A stretch of DNA of 64,000 nucleotides from Brachionus rotundiformis (lineage: Eukaryota > Rotifera > Eurotatoria > Ploima > Brachionidae), in NCBI GenBank assembly GCA_016802295.1, contig JAESIW010000137.1, positions 2,821,961 to 2,885,960 of the forward strand, given 5' to 3'. The position numbers and the translations under genes were made by a program. This document shows, piece by piece, positions 48,451-60,257 of the stretch. Position 1 is the stretch's first letter. The number at the start of each line of letters is the position of its first letter. The notes below the pieces were generated by a model. That model saw nothing but the letters and a program-made list of their open reading frames with translations. It was not told the origin of the DNA and searched no databases.

Positions 48451-49134
48451 NNNNNNNNNNNNNNNNNNNNNNNNNNNNNNNNNNNNNNNNNNNNNNNNNN
48501 NNNNNNNNNNNNNNNNNNNNNNNNNNNNNNNNNNNNNNNNNNNNNNNNNNNNNNNNNNNNNNNNNNNNNNNNNNNNNNNNNNNNNNNNNNNNNNNNNNNN
48601 NNNNNNNNNNNNNNNNNNNNNNNNNNNNNNNNNNNNNNNNNNNNNNNNNNNNNNNNNNNNNNNNNNNNNNNNNNNNNNNNNNNNNNNNNNNNNNNNNNNN
48701 NNNNNNNNNNNNNNNNNNNNNNNNNNNNNNNNNNNNNNNNNNNNNNNNNNNNNNNNNNNNNNNNNNNNNNNNNNNNNNNNNNNNNNNNNNNNNNNNNNNN
48801 NNNNNNNNNNNNNNNNNNNNNNNNNNNNNNNNNNNNNNNNNNNNNNNNNNNNNNNNNNNNNNNNNNNNNNNNNNNNNNNNNNNNNNNNNNNNNNNNNNNN
48901 NNNNNNNNNNNNNNNNNNNNNNNNNNNNNNNNNNNNNNNNNNNNNNNNNNNNNNNNNNNNNNNNNNNNNNNNNNNNNNNNNNNNNNNNNNNNNNNNNNNN
49001 NNNNNNNNNNNNNNNNNNNNNNNNNNNNNNNNNNNNNNNNNNNNNNNNNNNNNNNNNNNNNNNNNNNNNNNNNNNNNNNNNNNNNNNNNNNNNNNNNNNN
49101 NNNNNNNNNNNNNNNNNNNNNNNNNNNNNNNNNN
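48451..49134. other. Assembly gap (684 Ns)
   Basis: A run of N. Apparent open frames across it are artefacts of translating N. Confidence 1.
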
Positions 49135-49622
49135 TAATGTAAACATGTTAAAATGGATGCGTGTGCAAAAACCATCCATAAGTTACCAAGGCTTATAAAA
49201 TTTCAGTTTTTAGCTCTTTCATTTAAGTTTTAAAATTAAAACAAAAAAATAGATAAATCTCTTTACATGATTTTACGTAAACGTTTAGTCTAATTAAATA
49301 TTTTAAGATAGTTAAAAAATAGAGATTTTTTGAATATTTTGATCTGAATCGTAGAATTTAATTTTTAATTCAATACAGTGTTAAAAACGAAATTTCTTTA
49401 ATATTTTGAAAAGTTAAATTAAAACCCGAAAATAGGTGTTTTACTTCACAAAAGGATTAAAAAAAATCACTATGGTATTAGTGTGTATATTCTATTTAAG
49501 TTTTTGAGTCACGTAATTAGCTACTCTAAATAATAGTTAATCCTTAAAATTGTAATACTAAATAATTAATTTCTTAATCAAATTAATCACACTATAAATA
49601 CACTTATTTTAGTTGAAATCAA
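49135..49622 (+). repeat. Right copy of the direct repeat of about 480 bp
   Basis: Same orientation and order as 47975-48450, about 97 percent alike by eye. Two copies on both sides of a gap suggest a tandem array or a duplicated haplotype that the assembler could not close. No coding potential is seen. Confidence 0.88.
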
Positions 49623-49798
49623 ACATTAAAAATTATATTTCTATCACTTAAATTTAAATTCATTGAAAAAATAAATACCATTTTTATATTCCGGTAATTA
49701 AATATCAAATTCTAATAATTATTTAACTTTTTGAAAATATTTATTTTATAAAAATAAGTACTTATCCGATTTAATTTTGGTTATTTATTTTTTATATT

Positions 49799-50791
49799 TT
49801 ATACTTTTGCCTTTTCTTTTGAACGATTAGAAAAACTTCCACTGTTAATGTTACTGTTTGATGCATTTATCTCTTGAACAGTAAGCTTATCTAAAATTGG
49901 TTTCACTTCGCTCTCTGCCAATTTTATTTGAGTGTCCAAAATTTCCAAATCGACGTTTTCTTTATTTTTTTCAAGCCAGTCCATTGATTCAGCATAAATT
50001 TTATCTAATTTTTTTTTATCATCTTTAGAAAATTTATTTTGATTTCTTTCCGAATCATTTGCAATTAATTTAACTTCATTTAAATTATCAATAAAAAGTT
50101 GTCTCTTTTCTTAAATTTAAATAGTAGATAATTAAACAAAAATATTTTAAAATCTACCAGCATAATTCAAATATTCGACAAGTTGATAATGCCTATATCG
50201 AATTGCCAAATCACCAGAAGTCTCACCAGTTTTAGTCTTAGATCTTAGAAGGATACTTCCAAGAGTTTTAAAATTTGGATTCGAACTACTACTTTTTGTG
50301 CTTTGCATTGTGGCATTAGAATTAGAAACAAAATCGTCAATAGAAGGATCTAGTATCATTTTTTGTTGCTCAACCAAAAATTTGACTAAATCCAATCTTC
50401 CCCATATACAAGCATAGTGTAAAAAATTGTATGAATTATAAGGTTTTAATAAATTCCTGAGATTAAAAACATTTTCATCAATTTTTTCATCTGTTCGGAG
50501 TAAAACAGCTCGAATAAAATCTTTATTACCCATTTGAGCTGCTAAATCAAATGCAGTCTTACCATGTTCATCACGTTTCTCAAAAAGCTTATTTTCTGCA
50601 ATAAAAGTTGCTAAAGGATGCTCTTTGACATCAAATGCACCACATATAGATTGATATTCATTTTTTAAAGCAGCTTTAAAGACAAAATTCTCATCTAGAA
50701 TTAAAGTTTCTATATCAGGTGGCGAAAATCTCTCAATAGCTTCCTTAGAATTCTTGTTGTTCTTTTTCTTATTTACTGGAGTAGAAGACAT
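49799..50791 (-). CDS. Ankyrin-repeat protein, ANKRD45-like, with Hsp70-lid-like C-terminus
   Basis: Two exons on the minus strand (50158-50791 and 49799-50109) join in phase to 314 residues, starting MSSTPVNKKKNNKN. Three to four ankyrin repeats lie around residues 70-210: GKTAFDLAAQMGNKDFIRAVL, YNFLHYACIWGRLDLVKFLVEQ, TGETSGDLAIRYRHYQLVEYL. The C-terminal part (KKKLDKIYAESMDWLEKNKE..PILDKL) resembles the C-terminal helical lid of Hsp70 (..KKK...WL.KN......P I..KL). This combination and length recall ANKRD45, which I offer with caution. An acceptor-like TTCCAG lies five bases before the ATG. Confidence 0.68.
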
Positions 50792-51224
50792 CGTAACTGG
50801 AATCAAAACCAAATGTCAAAAATAAGAAAATAATTCTTAATTTAATAAGGATCAATTAAGCATTTAAAAAATCAAAACCATGGAAACATAAGGAGTCAGC
50901 TTCAAATGGGCACAAATGTTATGTTATTTTTGAGATATTATTATAAGAGTGCTTTATTATTTTTAAAAATTTTTTAATTTTCAAATATCTATCTATTTAA
51001 TTGTTTCGGTATTTTAAATCAATATATTAATACAAAAATCTAATTTAAATATTTTGTATACCTAAAATTTATTTAATTTACCTATGCTATTTTAAAGAAA
51101 TTTAAAATTTTCTTATACATTTACTCTAATTCTATAACCCATGTGTGTATGATAATTTTTAATAATTAAATAGAATAAATTTTTAAAATTCTAAGTACAA
51201 ACTCAATATTCATACTAAATAAAA

Positions 51225-52493
51225 ATGCAGCAAGACGACGTAATTTTTGGAAATTTTTTGACCAATTTAAAATAAAAAATTTATAAAATTCAAGGTCATT
51301 TGGGGAATCATAAATGGTCAATTTTGTTCCTTCAAAACACGGACAAAAACTCAAAAATTTTGTAGAAATGAATACAATTTGACTGGTTTGTGTAATCGTG
51401 CCTCATGTCCATTGGCAAACAGTCAATATGCTACAGTCAGAGAAGAAAAAGGTTAATTTTATTAAAAAAATTTTGGAATTAAAATTTTTCCGTAATTAGG
51501 TGTTTGTTATCTGTACATGAAAACTGTTGAGAGATCGCATTTTCCCTCAAAACTTTGGGAAAAGGTTAAACTCTCAAGAAATTACGAAAAAGCTATGGAG
51601 CAAATTAGTCGAAATTTGATATACTGGCCAAAGTAAGTTTAAGATTAGAAAAATTTAAACATTTTTTTTTTATAAATTGTATTAAAAAGATTTATCAAAC
51701 ACAAATGTAAACAAAGGTTTACCAAAATAACTCAATATTTGACCAGGATCAGACGCTTAACACTAAATAATACGTAATTTAAGAAAACAAAATTATTTTC
51801 AAAAATCTTATTATTATTTTTTTTAGAAAGACTTTAGTGCCATTGAAACGAAAAATTGAAAGAAGAGAGCAGAGAAAAGAGAATAAAGCATTGGTAGCCG
51901 CGAATATTGACCAAGCCATTGAGAAAGAACTGTTAGAAAGGCTTAAAAAAGGCACTTATGGAGATATTTACAATTTTCCCATGACCGCTTTCGATAAAGT
52001 TCTCGATGAAGAGGAATTGAGTGAAAATGAGGAAGCTGAATGGGAAAAAAATCCAGAAATGGAAAAAGAAATGCAAGAAGAATCGGTAATTTTATTCAAA
52101 AATAAAGAATTTTTTATAATCAGTTCTAAGGATGAAGAAACTAGAGAGTTTGTAGCAGATTTTGAAGAGAGTGACGAAGAAATCGAAGACATGGATGAAA
52201 AATTTGATAATGATGACGAAGGGGAAGTTGATAGTGATTTCGGAGAGGAAGATGATATAAGTGACTCTGAGCTTTTGGGGGATGATGATGGAATTGATGA
52301 TGATGAAGAACCAGATAATAAAAAATCTAAAAGAGCTGCAAATCTCAAGGAAGTTAGAAATAAAAAGAAAAAAGCAAATGATAAAAAAACCAATGGTAAA
52401 AAATCAATTAAAATTGAATACGAAACTGAACGAAATTCCGTTAAAAAAAATAAGATTAAAAACACTAGAAATAGTGGAAAAATTTCATTTTAA
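51225..52493 (+). CDS. MAK16: Ribosome biogenesis protein MAK16
   Basis: Five exons (51225-51239, 51295-51451, 51500-51632, 51690-51773, 51827-52493) join in phase. The first codes only MQQDD; splicing gives [19 protein letters not shown], matching MAK16 (MQSDDVIW..). The conserved cysteine region [20 protein letters not shown], then [38 protein letters not shown] and [18 protein letters not shown] follow. MAK16 is a nucleolar factor of the large ribosomal subunit that acts with RPF1 in early pre-60S particles. The tail is strongly acidic then lysine-rich, as in other MAK16 proteins. It is divergent from the ankyrin gene (about 430 bp between starts). Confidence 0.96.
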
Positions 52494-52662
52494 TTAAATA
52501 AAAGTTAAAAAAAAATTAAAATTTATTAATAAAAAAAGTATAGGGCATAAATATCCCTTTAATTAATTTTTTATAAATCTTGAAAATACAAACTGATCTT
52601 TTGACACGCTTTTTTACCAAAATTTTTTCCCAAAAATAAATATTTAGAAAAAATATTATAAA

Positions 52663-53902
52663 ATGATGTCTATCATAAATAAATATAAACATTTATGTTT
52701 GAACTCGAAAAGTATCTTATCAACTTTTGACCAGATATCTACAAGATATTTGGCAACCCATTGGGATCCAAAATTTAGACGCCTGAGGAAAAATAAATTT
52801 ACCAAACCAAAATTACTTGAATTTGACACAGATACCAAAGAGAAGGTAAAAAGAGGAATCGAACCAGCTACTTCATTTATTTACAAGCCAATTAATTTAA
52901 CTTCGTCGAGTAAATAAAAACTTAAAAAATATTCGATTAAATTAAATATTTTAAAAGAGGAAATATTCGATCCATATATTCCACCGGAAGGAGATGGTAA
53001 AGCTTCTATATTCTCCAAAGAAGTAAAAAAAATTACCAAAATTAAACATTTCCTTTTATTTTAAAAAATGAAAAAAAGTTTGCCATGGGTGCTGTTGAGA
53101 AAATTACCAAATCTACAAGTAAAAAATTCAAACATTTAAGACTAATCAAAAAAAGTGATTCTACATTCGATGAAAACATTTTTGCCGAAACAGCCCAACA
53201 GATTTACATTGATGCTCATAACACACTAAGCAAGTAAATAAATATATATATTTATTTTCAGTAGTAATATTTTATTCAGGCGAGATCCAGAAGAAATGCT
53301 TAATTTTGTTACTGAAAATGCTTTAATGGTAACTAATTGAAGAAATCAAGATTAGCTTTTTTATATTTAATTTGTAAAAGAAAATGTATCACAATATGAA
53401 ATTTAAGACAATAAGATGGAAATGGATAGAATCATTGGAAGAACCAGTGGTGAAGCATCTTGTTACCAGAGAAATGTTGGTCAAGACTGATTTATACGCA
53501 CAAGTAACAGTAAGAATTCATTCAAAACAAGTAAAAAACATTTCCTTATTTATACATTATTTAAATGTTACATTTTTTAAAAATTATTTTATAAAATTTT
53601 TTTTCTAAACAAAGATGCTAGCTGTCTATGATCGCTTTGGTCGTTTGGCCTTTGGCAGCGACACTTTACCTAAAGATGTTCTTGAATATGTCGTTTTCGA
53701 GAAACATCTGACCGATCCGTACGGCTCATGGAGACTTCATGACAAAATTGTTCCATCTTGGTCTCCAGCTAAAATGCCTGTCATACGTTCTTACGTCTTA
53801 CCTGAGCCGTTCAAAACTGATGACGAACTCGAGAAAAGAATTGTTAGCAAATTTAAAGGCGATGATTCACATTTAGATAAAATTCAAGAGGAAAAATCAT
53901 AA
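52663..53902 (+). CDS. MRPL45: Mitochondrial ribosomal protein L45
   Basis: Six exons: first from 52663 to about 52907, then about 52955-53022, 53079-53233, 53280-53328, 53381-53530 and 53615-53902. Diagnostic blocks are [93 protein letters not shown], and [24 protein letters not shown], all close to animal MRPL45. The protein has a Tim44-like fold and sits at the exit tunnel of the mitochondrial large subunit, linking the ribosome to the inner membrane. The N-terminus is basic and should act as a mitochondrial targeting signal. Confidence 0.94.
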
Positions 53903-54202
53903 TTTTTTAATTACTGTTTTAATAAAATTTATTTACAAATAAAATTCATTTACTAATATATATACCAAATGTGGTTTTTAGTTAAAATAATGAATCACTT
54001 TTTTAATAGATTTATACCATTGGATAAACTTGAAACTAAAATATATCTTTAAAAAAAAAGTGTTAATAAAGTTTTCATAATAAAGAGTCTTTTAATTACT
54101 TTTTGTCTTGAGATTCGGCAACACTGGTCAGTGTATTTGAAACATATACAGTTTCTAATAATTCTTAAATATTTAGAAACTTTTTATTTTTTTATTTTTA
54201 AA

Positions 54203-55395
54203 CTAATTTTTATTACTTAAAGACTTAAAATCCCAAATACGGACTGTTGAGTCATTGCTACACGATACGATTTGTGAATCGTTGTTTATGATATTGGCAT
54301 CAGTAACAGTTTGTTCGTGACCATAAAGCTCTGTGAGCATTTTTCTTTGTCTTAAATCCCAAACCTTAACATATTTACAATTAAAAAACTATCATCAAAT
54401 TTGACTAATTTAATTACAGTTATTTCACACCCGTTTCCTTGAAACCCATTGCTAGATGTAATGGCAAAATTGTTATCGCAGCTAATATAGCAACTAGACT
54501 GTATATATTGTTTTTTTGGAAAGTTAAACAAAATTTTTAAATTATATGGATCCCAAATTCGAACTTCTTTATCTTCACCAGTTTGAATCAAGAGTTTATT
54601 ATCTCTTGACCAAAATGTGTCAGAAATCTTAAAATAAAATCTTAAAAAGTTATTTATAATTTAATTAAATGAGTTACAAGGTTTCTAGAAATATTTGCAG
54701 TAGATTTTATTCTTCCGGTCTTTAAGTCCCATAATTTCAAACTATTATCTCTTGAGCCAGATATTAAATTGTTGTTTTCTAAACAATTTAATTAAAATTG
54801 ATTTAAAAAATGTTTGTTTTTACCATTATCGATTGAAATAGTGGTAACCACTAGTTCATGTCCTGGTAAATTCAATTCTGGTCTAGAACTTGAGCGGCTC
54901 CAGAGTTTAATAGTTTTATCTCTTGAGCAGCTTAGATATTTGTCTATTCGAGGACAATACATTGACTTCGAATTATTAATTAAAAATTAATATTCCTGAG
55001 AAAAAATATCTTACTCTTGTAATGTCTTTTTCATGTCCATTCCAAACATGAACAGTTTCATTTTTAATATAATCAAAAAGCTCCAATGTCTAGAATAAAC
55101 TTAGATTTATTAACTTAAAATAGACTCAATTATTAAGCCTACATAGTTATTTTGATGACCAAAGAGACAGTTTGTACCAAATGCTGGAGTAACACTGAGA
55201 ACATTATCATATGAACTATAACTATCAATTAAACTCAAGCCACTCATTTCATTAAATTTGTTTTCTCTTAAAAAAATCGATAATATTACCTTTTTTTTCG
55301 ATACTAAATTTTGGTAAATTTACTCCAGAACTTTGTTATCAAATTTTGATGAGGAGTTTGATTTAGATTTAAATAAACTGAAAATTTTACCCATT
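54203..55395 (-). CDS. WDR31: WD repeat-containing protein 31
   Basis: About six exons on the minus strand, from MGKIFSLFKSKSN (55395) to ..IWDFKSLSNKN (stop 54203-54205). The coding blocks read GHEKDITRV, YLSCSRDKTIKLWSR, GHELVVTTISI, SGSRDNSLKLWDLKTGR, LLIQTGEDKEVRIWDPYNL, SNGFQGNGCEITV, KVWDLRQRKMLTELYGHEQT and SNDSTVRIWDF, a beta-propeller of at least five WD repeats. Order and wording, especially QTGEDK..WD followed by SNGFQGNGCE, agree with WDR31, which is linked to ciliary traffic. The N-terminal MGxxxS pattern also fits N-myristoylation. The first exon border is the least certain: an in-frame join needs a donor at GTTCTG. Confidence 0.83.
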
Positions 55396-55668
55396 TAAAC
55401 GAATAATTTTATAGTTTTAAGAATCAATGAATTATCTTTAATTTTTGAATGTGATGACAAATACTGTCTTCAAAATAATTAAAATTTTATCCATTATAAG
55501 AAACTATTTTTCATAATTTCTATCCGATCGAATAATATCTCAAAATAAGTTGCTAAGCAACAATTAATTATTACAGTTTATTATGAAAAAGAACTAATTT
55601 TTTATTAGAAAATTTTAAAAAATGTACAATTTTAAGTCAAAATAATATTAGATAAATCTAAATTCATT

Positions 55669-56241
55669 TTAAAAATTTCCATTATTCATTTTATTTTTGT
55701 TTTCTTTTCTCATCTTTTTTGCAGCCTTCAATTTGGCTCGGAACTGTCTCTGTTTAACTTTTATTCGTTGCTTTATATCGTCTACCAAATACTTCATTAC
55801 TGATATATCATGATTTAAATCGAACAGCTCTTCATCATTTAAATTAACCGAGTTGGCATTTTTTGGCAAAATAAATGATTCATGGATGAATAAACTTGCT
55901 GGCTGGGATGAATTGAATGAATAAAATATAAAACCAGTTTGAGCAAAATTCCTTGCCAAAGCGTTGCCTTTTTTTTTATTATTTTGTCTCTTTTCTTGAT
56001 TTTTAATATCGGAATCATTCTTCATAAAGCTTTGGTATGCTTCCTGAAGCTCATTTAAACTCTGGTTAAAGAAGAAAATCGAATTATTTAACTTTGGAAA
56101 AACAATATTTGACAATGATGAATCTTCAAAGCTTCTGACAAAAGTGTGACGGCTTATGTAGGGACTATTGATTTCATTCTGAACAGGAACTACTTCACCA
56201 TTTGTAAAAATAAATGTTATTAGAAAGAAAAGTGCGATCAT
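55669..56241 (-). CDS. Small secreted protein of unknown function
   Basis: Single exon of 190 residues. The start MIALFFLITFIFTNGEVVPV is a clear signal peptide with cleavage likely after NG or GE. The mature part has several N-glycosylation sequons (NNS, NQS, NDS, NSS), no cysteines that I can see, a basic stretch KRQNNKKKG near the middle, and a very basic helix at the C-terminus (IKQRIKVKQRQFRAKLKAAK). The KR and KKK sites could be processed as in a prohormone, but no repeated peptide or amidation site supports that. I do not recognise a family. Confidence 0.65.
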   Translation of the reverse strand: MIALFFLITFIFTNGEVVPVQNEINSPYISRHTFVRSFEDSSLSNIVFPKLNNSIFFFNQSLNELQEAYQSFMKNDSDIKNQEKRQNNKKKGNALARNFAQTGFIFYSFNSSQPASLFIHESFILPKNANSVNLNDEELFDLNHDISVMKYLVDDIKQRIKVKQRQFRAKLKAAKKMRKENKNKMNNGNF

Positions 56242-56576
56242 TTTAAAAATGATTTAAATTTTTTTCTATTAAAATGTATTTTGAAAATTATTTATACTTG
56301 TGAAAAACCTTGACTTATTAGATGCTTTTTTAAAGACTATTACGTTAATTAGTCTTTTTTGTATTTAATTTAAAACTTAACTCAAGTAAAGCTAAAATTT
56401 ATTTAGTCGAATTTTAAGAATTTAATTCATTTTTTTTTAATTTAATTAACACAATTTAAATCAATTTTTCATTCAAAATTAAATTATTGAGAATGAGGGG
56501 ATTTTTATTTATTTAAGATTATTTGAATAAAATAAATTTATCTATTTTTTAAAATATTTTATTATTTTAATTTCAA

Positions 56577-57770
56577 CTAGAATCCAGGTAAAATCCTTCC
56601 TTTCTTCTTAAGTTGTTTTATTTTATTCTCTTTTTTCTTTTCCTTTCTTTTTTCAATGTTTTTGCGGCGTTTATCTTGCGCTTTCATTTTCTTCTCCTCT
56701 ACAGATTTATTCCGCTCCTCCCAATTCTTTTTGGATTTTTCCTTCTTTTTATCCAAACGCTTGACAGACTTTTTAAGTGTATTTATGTCATCTTTGACTT
56801 TTAAACCAGAAGCTTTTTCAATGGCCGTTTGCCATTTTGTTTTAGTTTCCAGTTCAATAGCTTTTTCGGGTTCAACTTTTTTTAACTCTTCAATTTTTTC
56901 TTTTTTTTCTTGTAATTGTTTTAACAATTTTTTATAATCTTTTGGTTTAGCATTTACTGATGTAAGCTTGTCTTCCTTTTTCTTGTTTTTGATTGTTTTG
57001 TCTGCAGTAAAATCAAATTTGGAAAAAACCACTTCACCATTTTTATTCAATACAGGCTTTCGTTTTTGACTCGAGTTGGCTTCCGAATGTTCTATATCGA
57101 CTATTTGGGTTTCTGATTGTGAATCGTATCTCAAACGTTGCCTTTTAATGGCAGCACGTTTTTCTTCTTTAAATTTGGACGCTCTTTTCTGAGCCTTTTT
57201 CGAATCCAACTTCACTTTATCTTCATTTTGGGTGTCTTCACTTTCTTCCATTTGCTCGGATTTGTCCTTTTTAGAAGAGGATTTGCTCTGATTTTTATTC
57301 TGAACCTTGATGTTGGTTTTTTTGCTTTGATTATCTTTTTGTAACTTAATTCGACTTTGACTCAATTTTTGCTGAATATCTTTTTTATTTTTTTGGTGAT
57401 AAATTTCAAAGTCCTTTAATATTTGGGATACTGGTTTGAAAAATTTTGGATCGAATTTATTAAAATGGTATTCCATTTCCAAATCGTCCTCTTCTTGCAT
57501 TTCCATGTCATTTTCATCATCATCCGAGAAAGTGTCTGTCCCATTAACTAATCCGTTGGTAATATCTGGTTTATTTTTCTTCTTTTTTGATTCTTTGGAC
57601 AAAATGTGGATCCAATTTCGTCGATCATCCGGATTTAGATAAATTCTGGATGGAATCATATCAATGAACGAAGAGAAAAATAGCTCATTTGTCCTACATC
57701 GGTCTCTAAGCTGATTAACATTGAATTTTTGGCTATTTGATTCTGGTATTGTCGAAGATGGTTCTTTCAT
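56577..57770 (-). CDS. SURF6: SURF6 homologue, nucleolar ribosome biogenesis protein
   Basis: Single exon of 397 residues on the minus strand starting MKEPSSTIPESNSQK. Highly charged throughout. The C-terminal third matches the SURF6/Rrp14 domain: ..KTKWQTAIEKASGLKVKDD, LKKSVKRLDKKKEKSKKNWE, ERNKSVEEKKMKAQDKRRKN and a closing basic tail ending KKKGRILPGF. SURF6 (yeast Rrp14) is a nucleolar protein that binds nucleic acid and helps in pre-rRNA processing of both subunits. An upstream block RRNWIHILSKESKKKK and VFSKFDFTADK are also family-like. An acceptor-like ATTAG lies three bases upstream of the ATG. Confidence 0.9.
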   Translation of the reverse strand: MKEPSSTIPESNSQKFNVNQLRDRCRTNELFFSSFIDMIPSRIYLNPDDRRNWIHILSKESKKKKNKPDITNGLVNGTDTFSDDDENDMEMQEEDDLEMEYHFNKFDPKFFKPVSQILKDFEIYHQKNKKDIQQKLSQSRIKLQKDNQSKKTNIKVQNKNQSKSSSKKDKSEQMEESEDTQNEDKVKLDSKKAQKRASKFKEEKRAAIKRQRLRYDSQSETQIVDIEHSEANSSQKRKPVLNKNGEVVFSKFDFTADKTIKNKKKEDKLTSVNAKPKDYKKLLKQLQEKKEKIEELKKVEPEKAIELETKTKWQTAIEKASGLKVKDDINTLKKSVKRLDKKKEKSKKNWEERNKSVEEKKMKAQDKRRKNIEKRKEKKKENKIKQLKKKGRILPGF

Positions 57771-58454
57771 TTTCTAATAATTTTTATAATACATGTATTT
57801 ATTTCATTTAAGTATAAAAAGAGAAACTTTTATAAAAAAAATAAAAGATTGTATTGAAATATGTATAAAACTAGAACTTAAAATTAATGTGATTTTCATA
57901 TTTTTTGAATTCGCTCTCTCTGAATTAAGTTAACAAGAAATTAAAAAATTAAAAAAATTTATCTTTTAAAATTCTAGCTAAAGAGTTCAGCTATACCGTT
58001 CCGTTTAAGTTATAATTTAAGGTCAACTAAATCACTTGTTTTTGATTCCCTAACTAATTGAAATGATCATTTTTAAAATATATTTTTCTTTTCTAATATT
58101 ATCAAATGAAAATTTTAATTTTTTTAAATTTCTAAAAGATAAACATCTTTCAAAAAAGAGAACAATTATAGAGGAGATTGATGATTTTTAAAATTTATTA
58201 TAAAAAAATCATGAGATATTTAATTCTCAATATTAAATTATAGAATAGTTTTGAATGACAAATATTTTATTATAAACCAACATCGAAAATATTAAATAAA
58301 ATATACAAAATTTTCTAAGTTAAATTTTTAGATTTTTCAAATTTTAAACATCCATGTTTAAGTTGTTATGATCAGATACATGTATAATATTTTAAAGTGT
58401 TTTTAAGCCGGCATGTGAGCATTTTAAGAGAAAAATATAATAATTTTAACTAAA
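57771..58454. other. Spacer between SURF6 and the RING-finger gene
   Basis: AT-rich and without a supported gene. It holds the SURF6 promoter side and the RING gene 3' end. Confidence 0.5.
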
Positions 58455-59570
58455 TTATAAAAATAAGGTAATTATCTTCGACTTAGTTATTTTTGTTCGA
58501 CATGTTGGACACAAAACGACTTTGTTTTGCGGACCACCTGATTTGATATACTCGTCTAAACACTTATTACACAAAACATGTCCACATGGTGTAGCCACTA
58601 ATTTCTTGTTATGTTGTTTCAACTAAATAATAGGAAAAAAATTTACTTTTTTTTCAATTTAACTTAAAGATACCTCATTTAAATTCTCAAGACAGAGTGG
58701 ACACTTGGGTATACCTAGGACTTCATCATCCGAATCGGTATTCGCGTCTTTAATATAATTAAATTTGGATAAAATTGACAATTTTATCAATTACTTGCAG
58801 AATTGGACGCCACTTTGAGTCGTTTTGAAGGCGAAAATAATTCCGTATCTGTTGACCGGGTTGAAGAATCAATTCCTGAATTTGCACCTGAAGCTTCATT
58901 CCTAATTAAAAAAAATTTAACTTAACACCTAAAAATTCATATTGTAATACCTGTCGTCATCAATTATTATTGTTTCGTTTGGGTTTCTCCCTTAAAAAAT
59001 TCCAGTTAATTTGATTTCTTTAAAATAACTCATTGTTACTAAAATGCCTGCGTTGAGATGATATTATTTCTTTGAAAATAAAAAAAAATATTATTTAAAT
59101 CTAAAAATAATTGAATGGTTACCTATTTCATCAGTGGAAGTGGTGGTAGATGTTCCTAAATAAAGATAATTAAACTTTCAGATAAAAATGTAGAGTAAAT
59201 TTTTACTAGATGTGTTATTACGACGAGCATTCCGCCTTGTAACCGGGTTTTGAGTATCTGTTATTATCATTACATCATCTTGCTCTTTGGTTAAATCTAT
59301 ACACTGACTGTTTCTAGGCCGTTCACGGTTGTTTTGCCTTGAACTGGCTTCGGAATTTGAACAAGGCTGATGAGAAATGATTGAAGGAATTGGATTAAGT
59401 GATTGAGCCGACTCGGCCAAATTTCGAGCAATTTGATCTATGATCGATCTTGGACTCAATGGTTCAGGACTTTGTCTTATCATTGGAGAAATGTTTTCCA
59501 ATGTATTTGAACTAAGCTCATTTAGATTTTCACTCATGGGATATTTTAACTTGTTCCTCAATTCTAACAG
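58455..59570 (-). CDS. RNF4-like SUMO-targeted ubiquitin ligase (RING finger with SUMO-interacting motifs)
   Basis: About seven exons on the minus strand, ending at stop 58455-58457. The C-terminus is a C3HC4 RING: CPLCLENLNE, then LVATPCGHVLCNKCLDEYI and VLCPTCRTKI, split by an intron after LNE and restored in phase. The long N-terminal part is serine-rich and includes CIDLTKEQDD, DVMIITDT and ETIIIDDD, hydrophobic runs flanked by acids that look like SUMO-interacting motifs. This layout is that of RNF4/Slx8 ligases, which ubiquitinate poly-SUMO proteins in the nucleus. The first ATG is at 59537 (MSENLNELSS); an acceptor-like TTATTCAG at 59571 suggests an upstream exon, so the true start is unsettled. 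Confidence 0.75.
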
Positions 59571-60257
59571 CTGAATAAAATAAAATAGTTGTTTTAGAAA
59601 TAATTTTAGATAAATATATTAAAATTTTATAATTAATTGTAATAAATTATTTTTTATTTTTTGAAAATACCATTATAGAATAAAATATTCATTTAAATTA
59701 TAATATTGTGCGAATTTAATTCAAATTGAAAATGCATTGAGCATTCATAAGAAAATTTGTACATTTTATTGATCTTATCAAGTTTTTGCAAGTGAACATA
59801 GTAAAAAAATTTTTATAATATTTAAATAAACAAAATTAACAATGTAATCAGCCATCATTTCTTTCTATTAATAAAAATTTTATAAATTAGTCATATTACT
59901 ATCAGTTATTTATCTTGCTTTCAGATATCATTAAAGAAGTAAAAAAAGATAAAGTGACTGGTAGTTATTTTGAATTAGAAGATCTATTTTTCAAAAACTG
60001 TTATCAAAAGAATGGTTTTTACTTAAAAATTATTTCCTTAATTATTTTCTGTCTGATTATTTGAAGATATATTTTATTTAATTAATAATTTGATTAAATC
60101 AAATTATTTAGAACATTAATTTATGTCTACTTCAATAATTGACTTGAAAATTTAAAGTTAAATATTTTATTTGAACAAAAAATATAATAAATAATAAGTA
60201 AAAAAAACAACTTTGTATAAGAGGCCCAAGATTTACATAAAATTTATTTTTAAATTT

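Noticed and set aside
48384..49198. Open frames of about 250 codons across 48451-49134
   Set aside because: Translation of Ns only.
51968..52465. Minus-strand frame opposite the MAK16 tail
   Set aside because: Serine/leucine-rich shadow of an acidic GAT/GAA repeat tract in MAK16.
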